From NCBI RefSeq assembly GCF_001904725.1, contig NZ_MRCE01000005.1:66269-130268 (forward strand): a DNA stretch of 64,000 nucleotides, given 5' to 3'. The notes below the pieces were generated by a model. That model saw only the letters and a list, made by a program, of their open reading frames with translations. It was not told where the DNA came from and did no database searches. Numbering within the stretch: position 1 is the stretch's first letter; each line of letters starts with the position of its first letter. The stretch is from Phormidium ambiguum IAM M-71. GTDB lineage: Bacteria > Cyanobacteriota > Cyanobacteriia > Cyanobacteriales > Aerosakkonemataceae. Shown here piece by piece: positions 1 to 7,689 of this stretch. Position numbers and translations under genes: made by a program.

Positions 1-165
1 ATTAACTAATCGAGAAATTGCTCGTAATGTTGTACTTTTTCCCGCACCATTAGCACCAATTAAAGTAACAACTTCGCCAGTATTAACAACTAAGTTAATA
101 TCCTTTAAAGCTTGAATTCCGCCATAATTAACCCAAAGATTGTTGATTTCTAAAAGTCTAGACAT
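1..165 (-). CDS. livF: LivF-type ABC transporter ATPase (N-terminal part, runs off the window)
   Basis: Only the first 55 codons are in the window; the gene continues past its left edge. The translation begins MSRLLEINNLWVNYGG and reaches a Walker A motif GANGAGKST near residues 38-46, followed by TLRAISRLV, as in the LivF branch of branched-chain/neutral amino acid importer ATPases. It would energise uptake through the permeases encoded upstream in the same direction, together with the LivG-type ATPase that ends 82 bases before it. The spacer contains a hairpin of the ATCCCCGACT family. The family assignment is secure; the exact substrate (neutral amino acids, as in cyanobacterial NatABCDE) is inferred from the whole operon. 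Confidence 0.85.
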   Translation of the reverse strand, partial: MSRLLEINNLWVNYGGIQALKDINLVVNTGEVVTLIGANGAGKSTTLRAISRLVN

Positions 166-208
166 AATAGATTTAAACCTGTTAATTCAATAATTTACTC
201 TGCCCTAA

Positions 209-237
209 ATCCCCGACTGATTGAAGAAGTCAGGGAT
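209..237. repeat. ATCCCCGACT hairpin repeat (copy 1)
   Basis: Imperfect palindrome between livG and livF: ATCCCCGACT pairs with AGTCAGGGAT around the loop GATTGAAGA. The same element, in a more perfect form, lies at 22605-22629. It is a dispersed cyanobacterial intergenic hairpin and may act as a weak terminator or processing site within the transporter operon. Confidence 0.6.
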
Positions 238-246
238 CTAAAAAAT

Positions 247-1050
247 TTACTCATCTCCCAAATATGCTTCAATTACAGCAGGGTCGTTTCTGACTATAGC
301 AGGTTCGCCTAAAGCAATTAATTGACCAAAATCTAATACCGCAATTCTGTCGCACAAACCCATAACTAAGGGTACATGATGTTCAATTAAAATAATAGTT
401 AAGTTAAAGCGATCGCGGATTTGGCGAATAAACTCACTTAGTTGATGTTTTTCACTAGGATTCATTCCTGCCGCAGGTTCATCTAATAGTAATATTTGTG
501 GTTCTAAAGCTAATGCGCGGGCAATTTCCAAGCGACGTTGATCGCCGTAGGGAAAGTTTTTGGCTTTTTCAGTAGTGCGATCGATCAATCCCATCATTTC
601 CAACAATTCCAAAGCCTTTTGTTTAGTTTCTTTCTCTTGCTGATTAGCCACAGGTAAAGCCAACATTCCCGAAACCAAAGCAGGTACAGGATGAATATTT
701 CTACTATGAATATGCCGCCCAATCATCACATTTTCCAAAGCCGAAAGTTCACCAAACAAGCGAATATTTTGGAAAGTGCGAGAAATACCTTTACTAGCAA
801 TTTGGTGAGGACGAAGTTGAGAAATTTCTTCACCTTGATAAATCAATTTTCCACTAGAAGGCGGTAACAAACAAGTAATCAAATTAAACAAAGTTGTTTT
901 TCCGGCACCATTCGGGCCGATTAAACCAAATATCTCATTTTTGTTCACAGAAAATGAGACATTATTTACCGCGACTAAACCACCAAAGCGACGAGTTAAA
1001 CCTTTGGCTTCTAGAATTGGGTTGTTTTCCGCTAAATCTTGTTGGCTCAT
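247..1050 (-). CDS. livG: LivG-type ABC transporter ATPase
   Basis: This is the cytoplasmic ATPase of a branched-chain/neutral amino acid importer, about 267 aa. Walker A is GPNGAGKTT, the LivG-type insert follows (SRTFQNIRLFGELSALENV), the signature region is YGDQRRLEIARAL, and Walker B is LLLDEPAAGMNP. I chose the ATG at 1050 (MSQQDLAENN) over the longer reading from 1092, because the extra 14 residues (MTIDRIILRIYLIV) do not resemble the family and an AAGGAT sequence precedes 1050. It is co-oriented with livF downstream. The permease genes lie upstream, but a plus-strand lipoprotein gene (1190-1555) sits between, so livG/livF may have their own promoter. Family assignment is firm. Confidence 0.9.
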   Translation of the reverse strand: MSQQDLAENNPILEAKGLTRRFGGLVAVNNVSFSVNKNEIFGLIGPNGAGKTTLFNLITCLLPPSSGKLIYQGEEISQLRPHQIASKGISRTFQNIRLFGELSALENVMIGRHIHSRNIHPVPALVSGMLALPVANQQEKETKQKALELLEMMGLIDRTTEKAKNFPYGDQRRLEIARALALEPQILLLDEPAAGMNPSEKHQLSEFIRQIRDRFNLTIILIEHHVPLVMGLCDRIAVLDFGQLIALGEPAIVRNDPAVIEAYLGDE

Positions 1051-1189
1051 AACTATTAAGTATATCCTTAGAATGATGCGATCGATCGTCAAATGCGTCT
1101 GATTAAATATTGCTAATCGAACTCTACCGAGTAATTTTTATGTTGTAAAATCATTTGTTAACCACATTTTAAAATCTCAAGGAAAAAGA

Positions 1190-1555
1190 ATGAAATTTGC
1201 ATTCAATCATCAAAAACTCACAGCATCTTTTGTACTATTAGGAGTTTTAGCACTTACAGCTTGCGGGGGAAATCAACCTGCTGCTGATACTACCCCGGCA
1301 ACGCAAACTCCTGCTACAACAAATACTCCAGCAGCAACTCCCGCCGCCAACACAACCGCTACTACCGCAGGTGTTCCACCAAAAGGAACTGACTGTCCCA
1401 GTGACGCACCAATTAAAGGCGTAGATACTGCCAAGCGGGGCAAAATTTATCACACAACAAGTTATCCAGATTACAAACAAGTGAAAGCAACTATTTGTTT
1501 CAAAGATGTTGCTTCCGCAGAAAAAGCTGGTTACAAATTACCCCAAGCAAAATAG
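1190..1555 (+). CDS. Small lipoprotein with a C-terminal Cys/His 'CPxxxPIKG...YH...CF' domain
   Basis: 121 aa. A signal peptide ends in a lipobox (LALTACGG, Cys near residue 25), then comes an Ala/Thr/Pro-rich linker (residues 28-65) and a compact C-terminal module with the pattern CPSDAPIKG, KIYHTTSYPDY, ICFKDVASAEKAGYK. That pattern (two Cys, a central YH, ending in AGY) matches a small domain often found at the end of nuclease or surface proteins and called the sunset domain in some annotations; I recall this pattern rather than having checked it. An AAGGAA ribosome site lies just before the ATG. The gene is transcribed against the flanking amino acid transporter genes, splitting them into two groups, and is followed by an inverted repeat at 1568-1611. 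Function is unknown; a periplasmic or outer-membrane location is inferred. Confidence 0.75.
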   Translation: MKFAFNHQKLTASFVLLGVLALTACGGNQPAADTTPATQTPATTNTPAATPAANTTATTAGVPPKGTDCPSDAPIKGVDTAKRGKIYHTTSYPDYKQVKATICFKDVASAEKAGYKLPQAK

Positions 1556-1567
1556 TTGATTGTCATC

Positions 1568-1611
1568 AGTCATTGGTTATTAGTTACTTGTGACATTATT
1601 AACCAATGACT
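1568..1611. repeat. Inverted repeat AGTCATTGGTT / AACCAATGACT (copy A)
   Basis: Perfect 11-bp arms at 1568-1578 and 1601-1611 sit between the convergent ends of the small lipoprotein gene and livM; the distal arm overlaps the livM stop codon. The same arm sequence recurs at 3502-3562 between livH and the binding protein gene. It may act as a bidirectional terminator here. Confidence 0.6.
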
Positions 1612-2536
1612 ACTGTTCCTGTCGTTTAATTTTTTTCAATAAATCAGGAGTTACTAAACCTTGCGGGAAAAAGATTGTTCCCAAAACAATTAACACACCA
1701 AAAACAATTAACCGACCATCTCTTAAGAATTGAGCAAACCAAATTGGTAAACCGGGAATATCTGCCATAGCCCGTAAAATTTCCGGCAAAGCAGTAAATA
1801 CCATACCTCCTAAAACAGGCCCGATGAAAGTCCGACTACCACCAATTAACACGGAAGTTAGATAAATAATACTAGCATCAAAAGTACCTTGTCTCGCATT
1901 CCAAGTATTCAAAAAATGTGCGCTTACAGCACCAGCTACACCAGCTAAAATTGCGCCTAAAGTAAAAGCTAACACCTTGTAATTAGTAGGATTAATTCCC
2001 ATTGCACCTGCCGCTAATTCATCTTCCCGAATCGCCACAAATGCTCGACCAACTCGGATAATTTCTAAACGATATAATAAAAACATACTAATTAAAAGTA
2101 AAGGCAAAGCTACCCACAAATACTCGATCGGAGAAGCAAAAGGTTGGGGAACTCCAAAAATTCCCACAGCGCCGCCAGTAATTTCTAAATTTAGCGATAA
2201 TACGCGCAATATTTCCACAAAAGCAATTGTTGCTAATGCCAAATATATCCCTTTAAGTCTTAAAGCTGGAATTCCTACTATAATTCCCAAAATGCCAGAA
2301 ACCACAGCAGCAATTAACATTTCCAGCAATAACAAAGGAATGGGAAATAACCCTTCGGTGATGGTAAAAACTTGCGTAGATAAAATCGCCGCAATATATC
2401 CACCCAACGCATAAAAACCAGGGCTAGCTAAAGATAATTGACCCGTCATTAATGGTAAATAAAGCGAAAGTCCTAGCAATGCACCTAGAACCATTGAAAC
2501 AATTAAAGGGCCATAAGTGTTCAAAAATTCATTCAT
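1610..2536 (-). CDS. livM: LivM-type ABC transporter permease
   Basis: 308-aa inner-membrane permease with about eight to nine hydrophobic segments. It has the LivM hallmarks GIVGIPALRLKGIYLALATIA (internal part) and the cytoplasmic ATPase-coupling loop RVGRAFVAIREDELAAGAMG. It forms the translocation channel with the LivH-type permease encoded just upstream; only six bases separate the two genes. Its stop codon overlaps the inverted repeat that separates it from the oppositely oriented lipoprotein gene. Cyanobacterial counterparts are NatC or NatD of the neutral amino acid permease. The closely related urea permease UrtC is possible, but the binding protein and the gene order fit amino acid uptake better. 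Confidence 0.9.
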   Translation of the reverse strand: MNEFLNTYGPLIVSMVLGALLGLSLYLPLMTGQLSLASPGFYALGGYIAAILSTQVFTITEGLFPIPLLLLEMLIAAVVSGILGIIVGIPALRLKGIYLALATIAFVEILRVLSLNLEITGGAVGIFGVPQPFASPIEYLWVALPLLLISMFLLYRLEIIRVGRAFVAIREDELAAGAMGINPTNYKVLAFTLGAILAGVAGAVSAHFLNTWNARQGTFDASIIYLTSVLIGGSRTFIGPVLGGMVFTALPEILRAMADIPGLPIWFAQFLRDGRLIVFGVLIVLGTIFFPQGLVTPDLLKKIKRQEQ

Positions 2537-2542
2537 TATTAA

Positions 2543-3493
2543 TTAAACCTTTTGAATTAAACGCCGCCCTAATAAACCTTGAGGTCTAACTAGTAGCATA
2601 ATAAATAATATGCCAAAAGCTACTGCATCTTTATAAGCTGAATATTGTCCTGGTACAAATGCTTCTACTACTCCAATTAATAGACCTCCCAAAACTGCAC
2701 CGGGAATGCTTCCTAATCCGCCTAAAACAATTACCGCTAAACCTTTTAACCCGAAAGCAATACCAAAATATGGCCCTGCAATACTTACACTAGAACCAAC
2801 TAAACTGCCAGCTACTCCAGCGAGGAAACTGCTAATAAAAAATGTGAGAACTATAAAACCATCAGTGTTAATTCCTAACAAACTAGCAGTCGTAGGATCT
2901 TCTGCTACAGCCCGCATTGCTTTACCATATTTTGTATAATTAATAAAGTAGGTTAAAATTGCTAAAACTAACACAGAAACCAAAAAAATTACTATTTGCA
3001 CTGTGCGAATAGGGATGGGATTTTCCTCAGTACCAAAGTTAATAGCCGCAGGTAAATTACCAAAAGTATTTCCTGGGAAAGTGTAATTTTCTGCACCTAC
3101 TAAAACTTGAATTAAGTTGACGATGATTAAAGCTACACCCAAACTAGAAACAACGGTTAAAAGTGGATCGGCCCCTCTAATCCTTAAAGGTCGAAAAGCA
3201 ATTCTTTCGATCGCAACACCTACCAAACCTGCTACGATGCTACCTAGAATTAAGGCAATGGGAAAAGGTAATTTAATAGGTAATGCAGCATTAGCTAACA
3301 AACCATTAAAACCAAATGCTTCTCCCATCAAGGCATAAGTTAAGTACGCCCCCAGAGTAAAAATTGCCCCGTGTGCAAAATTAATAATGCCTAAAATCGA
3401 AAAAATCAAAGTATATCCCAAGGCAAAAATTGCATAGATGCTGCCAATAGATAAACCATTAAGGAATTGTTGAATAAACAGGGTTAAATTCAT
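2543..3493 (-). CDS. livH: LivH-type ABC transporter permease
   Basis: 316-aa integral membrane protein of the LivH family. The N-terminal motif SIYAIFALGYTLIFSILGIINFAHG is characteristic (first segment, about residues 17-42), and the coupling loop TKYGKAMRAVAEDPTTASLLGI lies near residues 195-217. It pairs with the LivM-type permease that follows after six bases. The segment AGPYFGIAFGLKGLAVIVLGGLGSIPGA near the C-terminus is also family-typical. The gene follows the binding protein gene; a small inverted repeat between them could attenuate transcription, so that the binding protein is made in excess, as is common in such importers. Substrate specificity cannot be read from the permease. 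Confidence 0.9.
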   Translation of the reverse strand: MNLTLFIQQFLNGLSIGSIYAIFALGYTLIFSILGIINFAHGAIFTLGAYLTYALMGEAFGFNGLLANAALPIKLPFPIALILGSIVAGLVGVAIERIAFRPLRIRGADPLLTVVSSLGVALIIVNLIQVLVGAENYTFPGNTFGNLPAAINFGTEENPIPIRTVQIVIFLVSVLVLAILTYFINYTKYGKAMRAVAEDPTTASLLGINTDGFIVLTFFISSFLAGVAGSLVGSSVSIAGPYFGIAFGLKGLAVIVLGGLGSIPGAVLGGLLIGVVEAFVPGQYSAYKDAVAFGILFIMLLVRPQGLLGRRLIQKV

Positions 3494-3501
3494 ATTGTTA
3501 A

Positions 3502-3562
3502 TTAGTCATTGGTTTCTAGTCATTGGTTATTGATTAAGTTTAACTCAATTACCAATGACTAA
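3502..3562. repeat. Inverted repeat TTAGTCATTGGT / ACCAATGACTAA (copy B)
   Basis: The arm at 3502-3513 and a second partial copy at 3519-3530 can both pair with 3551-3562, so two alternative hairpins are possible. It is the same sequence family as the repeat at 1568-1611. It lies between the binding protein gene and livH, a usual place for a transcript-stabilising or attenuating hairpin. Confidence 0.55.
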
Positions 3563-3565
3563 TAA

Positions 3566-4756
3566 CTATTTTTTCACGGCTGCGAACTTGCCATTATTAC
3601 CATTAGCATCAACTTGTAGTTGTGCCACATAAAATTCTTTTTGAATTACATCACCCACAGGAGTAAAAGCGATTTCACCCAAAGGAGTATCGTACTTGCG
3701 AGTTAGTAATTCCTTATTTAACTCAGAGCGTAATTGGTTCAATGGCATTTTGGCAATATCACTTCTTTTATCGACAGCGTTCAGTGCTTCTACAAATACT
3801 TGAACCGCAGCAAAAGCTTGGGCGCTAAATTGAGGTGGTTCCTTTTTATATTGTTGCAGATAAGCTGCACGAAAAGCTTGATTAACTGCGTTGGAATGTT
3901 GCGGACTGTAAGCTTGGGCAACTAATACGCCGTTACAACTTGCCTTACATACAGCAAAAATATTAGAAGTATTAAAACCATTTCCGCCAATGATAATACC
4001 TTTGTAACCTAATTCTCGTAATTGTCTGACTAAATTTCCCCCATCCGCAGCCAAGCCAGAAATAATAATTAAATCTGGTTTTAAGTTAATGGCGTTAGTT
4101 GCTTGGGCTTGAAAATCAGTATCAGTTGTGAGAAACTTTTGTACAGTGACAATATCAAGTCCTTTTTCCTTAACAGTTTTTTGAAAAATTTCGGTTTCCG
4201 ATTTGTTAAAAGCATCATTTTGGGCGTAGAAAACAGCAACTTTTTTGATATTAGGATTTAACTTCAAAGCTGCGTTAATGGAATTGGGCGCAACAATAGA
4301 AACGGGTGCAGAAACACGGGCAACATAATCGCCTATTTCAGGAATACCTTTAGCGGTATTAGAAGCAGCAAGTACGGGAACTTTTGCTCTTTCGGCAACA
4401 GGGTCAGCACTAAAGGCTTGTTGGGATAAAGTTGGGCCAACAATTCCGACAACTTTGTTTTGATTAATGAGAATTTGAAAAGCGTTAATTGCTCCGGTTT
4501 CATCTCCGCCAGTGTCTTGTACAATTAATTTAATAGGAGTACCATCAACGCCGCCTTTGTCATTAAAATATTTTTCAGCGATTTTGGCACCTTGAATGCC
4601 TTCTTGTCCTAAAAGAGCAACGTTACTTGTTTGGGCTAAAGCAACTCCAATCGGAATACCTTGAGAAGTGGAATTTGTTTGTGTGTTTGAGTTAGTTTGC
4701 GTACAGGCTGTTAGGAATAAAGCTAAGCCAGCAAACAATGCAGTAGTTTTTTTCAT
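3566..4756 (-). CDS. Branched-chain/neutral amino acid ABC transporter substrate-binding lipoprotein
   Basis: 396 aa, with a lipoprotein signal peptide ending LALFLTACTQ (lipid-modified Cys at residue 18), then a type I periplasmic binding fold. Family signs are GIPIGVALAQT at the mature start, GAKIAEKYFNDKGGVDG, VVGIVGPTLSQQAFS and VPVLAASNTA (substrate-site serine/threonine region). It captures an amino acid for the LivHMGF membrane complex encoded downstream on the same strand. NatB of the cyanobacterial neutral amino acid system is the likely counterpart; urea-binding UrtA is less likely because UrtA-specific features were not seen. It is the first gene of the operon, with 367 bases of noncoding DNA upstream. 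Confidence 0.88.
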   Translation of the reverse strand: MKKTTALFAGLALFLTACTQTNSNTQTNSTSQGIPIGVALAQTSNVALLGQEGIQGAKIAEKYFNDKGGVDGTPIKLIVQDTGGDETGAINAFQILINQNKVVGIVGPTLSQQAFSADPVAERAKVPVLAASNTAKGIPEIGDYVARVSAPVSIVAPNSINAALKLNPNIKKVAVFYAQNDAFNKSETEIFQKTVKEKGLDIVTVQKFLTTDTDFQAQATNAINLKPDLIIISGLAADGGNLVRQLRELGYKGIIIGGNGFNTSNIFAVCKASCNGVLVAQAYSPQHSNAVNQAFRAAYLQQYKKEPPQFSAQAFAAVQVFVEALNAVDKRSDIAKMPLNQLRSELNKELLTRKYDTPLGEIAFTPVGDVIQKEFYVAQLQVDANGNNGKFAAVKK

Positions 4757-5123
4757 AGTTGGCTACTATCTGTGGGTGGATATATTTTATATGATTTCGG
4801 ATTTCAAATTATATAATCAGGACAGTCAAAAATATCGACAAGACTGACGCACCCTAAAATTTGGTTTTGCAAATGATTAAAATTTGGCAACCTGCAAGGG
4901 CTTTCGTAATTGATATTGCTTTAACTAAGAAAAGTTATAAAATTGTGGAAATAAATTGCATTAAATCGGCAGGTTTTTAGGCAGCAGATGTGAGTAAAAT
5001 ATTAAATGCTATACAGACAATGAGATTTTAGTATAGAGCGATCGGAAAACTTTTCATCCTAATTTCATTTTTATGTGGAATACTTAAAGTTCAGTTGCTC
5101 CCTTGTACTCAAGGACATTTCTC
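4757..5123. other. Intergenic region between divergent transporter and efflux operons
   Basis: 367 bases, AT-rich, holding the divergent promoters of the amino acid transporter (minus) and the metal efflux operon (plus). No convincing ORF, NtcA-type GTA-N8-TAC palindrome or repeat was seen. The only clear element is AAGGA at 5111-5115, eight bases before the ATG at 5124. Confidence 0.5.
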
Positions 5124-6752
5124 ATGATGCGTCGAGCTAACAGTTCTTTACTTTATGCACCGCTTTTGAGCTTGCTGGTACTAACTACTCCCACAGTTGT
5201 TTTAGCTCATGCTGGACATGATGGACATGAATTTGAAGGTGGAAATGAAGCCGCGCCGTCTTCTGAAGCGATTCAAGTTGATACAGAAACAGCAAAACGG
5301 CTGTCTATTAAAGTAGAGCCTGTGAAGCGACAGATGTTGGATGTGAGCATTAAAACTACTGGGCAAATTGAAACTTTGCCTAGTAAAAAAGTGGAGGTGA
5401 CAACACCGATTTCTGGGGCAAAAGTAGTGGAGTTGTTGGTTGAGCCTGGTGCTTTTGTGAAAGCTGGTCAACCTGTGGCAGTTTTGGCTGCACCTGACTT
5501 GGTGGAATTGCGAGTGAATTCTCAGGAAAAACAGGCTGAGGCGCAAGGGGATTTGCAAAAAGCACAAGCAGATTTGAAACTAGCGCAGGAAAATTTGGCA
5601 CAACAGCGTCAAATAGCGGCGGCAGAAATTCAACAAGCTATTACAGAAGTGAGGATTGCCAAGGAAAAATATCAAAGAGATAAAGAGTTATCAAATGCTG
5701 GGGCGATTCCGCGACGCACAATGTTGGAGTCAGAAGCTCATTTGCGCGTAGGGGAAGCACAACTAGTGAAAGCGTTGAGTCGCCGGGAAGTTTTGGCGGC
5801 GGAAGCGGAATTAAAACGATCGCAAACTGCTGTTGAGGTAGCTCAGTCGCGCTTGCGTTTGAGCAATACTGCTTATCAAACCAGGTTGCAACAGTTGGGA
5901 ACTCGCGCTAATGAGAAAGGTTTGGTGGTGGTGACGGCGCGGATTTCTGGTGTGGTGGTTGATAGGGAAGCTACACTCGGTCAAGCTTTTGAGGATGCGG
6001 GTGGTAAACTAATGACGATCGCAGATGATAGCAAAGTTTTTGCCACTGCAAATATTTATGAAAAGGATTTGGATAAAGTTAAACTTGGTCAACGGGCAAT
6101 GGCAAGATTTGCCAGTTTACCTAATCGCACATTTAACGGCAGAATAACAGTTATTGGTTCAGTTGTACAAGGGGAAACGCGAGTTTTGCCAGTAAAAATT
6201 GAACTAGAAAATCCTAGCAAAGAATTAAAACCAGGAATGTTTGCCGAGTTAGAAGTTTTTACAGATCAAACAGCGAACCCTATTTTAGCCATTCCTAGTT
6301 CAGCGGTAGTTGATGCAAATAATAGAAAATTGGTTTATGTGCAGAATGGGAATGCTTTTCAAGGTGTAGAAGTTACTTTGGGCGAAACTTCTGGAGATAT
6401 GGTAGAGGTGAAAACTGGTTTATTTGCGGGGGATTTGTTAGTTACGCAACGTGCGCCGCAACTGTATGCTCAATCTTTGCGCGGTGGTAACGCAAAAGCT
6501 AAAACTGCCAAGGAAGAAGTTCACAAAGAGGAAGATTCAGCTAGTAAGAATTTAGAATTTAATATCAAAAATATCGCGCCTTTTTGGTGGATAATTCCGG
6601 GAGTTGGTGCGATCGCATTTGCTGCTTTTTGGTTAGGTAGAAGAACCAAACCTCAGTTAACATCATCATCTCATGCAATAGTTTATAGTAGCAATAATGA
6701 GAAAGGTGAATTGTCTGTGTTGGGGAAGGGGGAGAGCGATCGCACGTTATGA
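5124..6752 (+). CDS. RND efflux periplasmic adaptor (CusB/CzcB-like membrane fusion protein)
   Basis: About 542 aa from the ATG at 5124, chosen over an upstream TTG because AAGGA sits eight bases before it. A signal-like hydrophobic stretch is followed by a His-rich segment (HAGHDGHEFEGG) that could bind metal. A barrel-sandwich lipoyl half (VEVTTPISGAKVVELLVEPGAF region), a long coiled-coil hairpin (about residues 130-255) and the beta-barrel and membrane-proximal domains come next. Unusually, a C-terminal membrane segment (FWWIIPGVGAIAFAAFWLG) precedes a short tail, as seen in some cyanobacterial adaptors. It would link the CusA/CzcA-type pump encoded about 0.9 kb downstream to an outer-membrane channel. 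Metal specificity is not readable. Confidence 0.88.
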   Translation: MMRRANSSLLYAPLLSLLVLTTPTVVLAHAGHDGHEFEGGNEAAPSSEAIQVDTETAKRLSIKVEPVKRQMLDVSIKTTGQIETLPSKKVEVTTPISGAKVVELLVEPGAFVKAGQPVAVLAAPDLVELRVNSQEKQAEAQGDLQKAQADLKLAQENLAQQRQIAAAEIQQAITEVRIAKEKYQRDKELSNAGAIPRRTMLESEAHLRVGEAQLVKALSRREVLAAEAELKRSQTAVEVAQSRLRLSNTAYQTRLQQLGTRANEKGLVVVTARISGVVVDREATLGQAFEDAGGKLMTIADDSKVFATANIYEKDLDKVKLGQRAMARFASLPNRTFNGRITVIGSVVQGETRVLPVKIELENPSKELKPGMFAELEVFTDQTANPILAIPSSAVVDANNRKLVYVQNGNAFQGVEVTLGETSGDMVEVKTGLFAGDLLVTQRAPQLYAQSLRGGNAKAKTAKEEVHKEEDSASKNLEFNIKNIAPFWWIIPGVGAIAFAAFWLGRRTKPQLTSSSHAIVYSSNNEKGELSVLGKGESDRTL

Positions 6753-6837
6753 TAGAGAAGACAAGAGCATAAGTTAAAGAACTACAAATGTTTGTCGTAT
6801 TTGCTTAGGATTTGATAGCTAAATTAATAGAAAAATT

Positions 6838-7419
6838 ATGATTGCAAATCCTCAAGACTATCAAAAAATGACGGCGGAAGAATACCTAGAATGGGAATCT
6901 CAGCAGGAACTTCGCCATGAATATGTTGATGGGGAAATTTTGGCTATGACAGGGGGTACTATTCCTCATAACGAAATTGCTCTCAATTTTTATACAGCAC
7001 TACGACCTCATTTGCGTCAGAGAGGATGCCGAGCGAATGTATCGGATGTAAAAGTTCAGGCAAATCAAAATAGTCGTTATTTTTATCCCGACGTAGTTGT
7101 AACTTGTGACCCAGAAGATTTGAAATCCCGTGACTTTGTGCAACATCCTAAAGTTATTGTTGAGGTGCTTTCTCCTGGTACAGCAAATTACGATCGCGGT
7201 GACAAATTCAAGTATTATCGGCAGATGCCAAGTTTGCAAGAATATGTTTTAGTAGATTCTGAATCTATTTCCGTTGAAGTTTATCATCGCGGAGAAGGTA
7301 AAATGTGGCTTTATTATGCTTATACGAATGGGGATGAGATCGGATTAGAAAGTATTGAGTTTAATTGTGCGATCGAACTTTTGTATGAAGGGATTGTATT
7401 TGATAACCAGCACTACTAA
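6838..7419 (+). CDS. Uma2 family (DUF820) putative endonuclease
   Basis: 193-aa protein of the Uma2/DUF820 family, which has a PD-(D/E)XK nuclease fold and is expanded to dozens of copies in many cyanobacteria. Visible motifs are the N-terminal MTAEEYLEWESQQELRHEY, the YFYPDVVVTC strand with the catalytic Asp, and HPKVIVEVLSP with the Glu of the (D/E)xK-type site. It lies between the efflux adaptor and pump genes, on the same strand, and its 3' end overlaps by four bases the remnant of another gene on the minus strand. The biological role of the family is unknown; insertion into the efflux operon by gene-scale mobility is an inference. Confidence 0.88.
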   Translation: MIANPQDYQKMTAEEYLEWESQQELRHEYVDGEILAMTGGTIPHNEIALNFYTALRPHLRQRGCRANVSDVKVQANQNSRYFYPDVVVTCDPEDLKSRDFVQHPKVIVEVLSPGTANYDRGDKFKYYRQMPSLQEYVLVDSESISVEVYHRGEGKMWLYYAYTNGDEIGLESIEFNCAIELLYEGIVFDNQHY

Positions 7420-7622
7420 TCGCTAAGTTCTTGCTGTTCCAACCAAGTTATTAAATCAGCGACTTGAGAAAAATCCAACAGTGCTATTCCCAAATCTTCC
7501 AACTGTTCGATCGATAAAGTTTGAACTCGCTCAATTGTTGCTGAATTAATTTCACCTAATTGGCGATCGAGTAAGCGCTTTACCTGAATCTTTCCTTTTG
7601 GCGAGCTAATTTCATTCTGATT
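7416..7622 (-). pseudogene. DUF4351 domain remnant (C-terminus of an Rpn/YhgA-type protein)
   Basis: The minus strand has an open frame of about 68 codons ending at the TAG at 7416-7418 that reads ...KGKIQVKRLLDRQLGEI, then RVQTLSIEQLEDLGIALLDF, then LITWLEQQELSD. This is the characteristic DUF4351 tail of Rpn/PD-(D/E)XK transposase-like proteins. It has no start codon, and an in-frame TGA at 7623-7625 cuts it off, so the rest of the gene is missing. It overlaps the end of the Uma2 gene. I interpret it as the surviving end of a larger gene that was inserted or rearranged between the adaptor and pump genes. Confidence 0.7.
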
Positions 7623-7689
7623 TCATTTCTCAATGTCATTCTAAATTGAACAGTGTGCCATCCTGTTCTGTTCCCAGAGCTTAAAAAAT

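Noticed and set aside
4757-5123. Search for an NtcA box in the transporter promoter
   Set aside because: No GTA-N8-TAC palindrome with a suitable -10 was found by eye.
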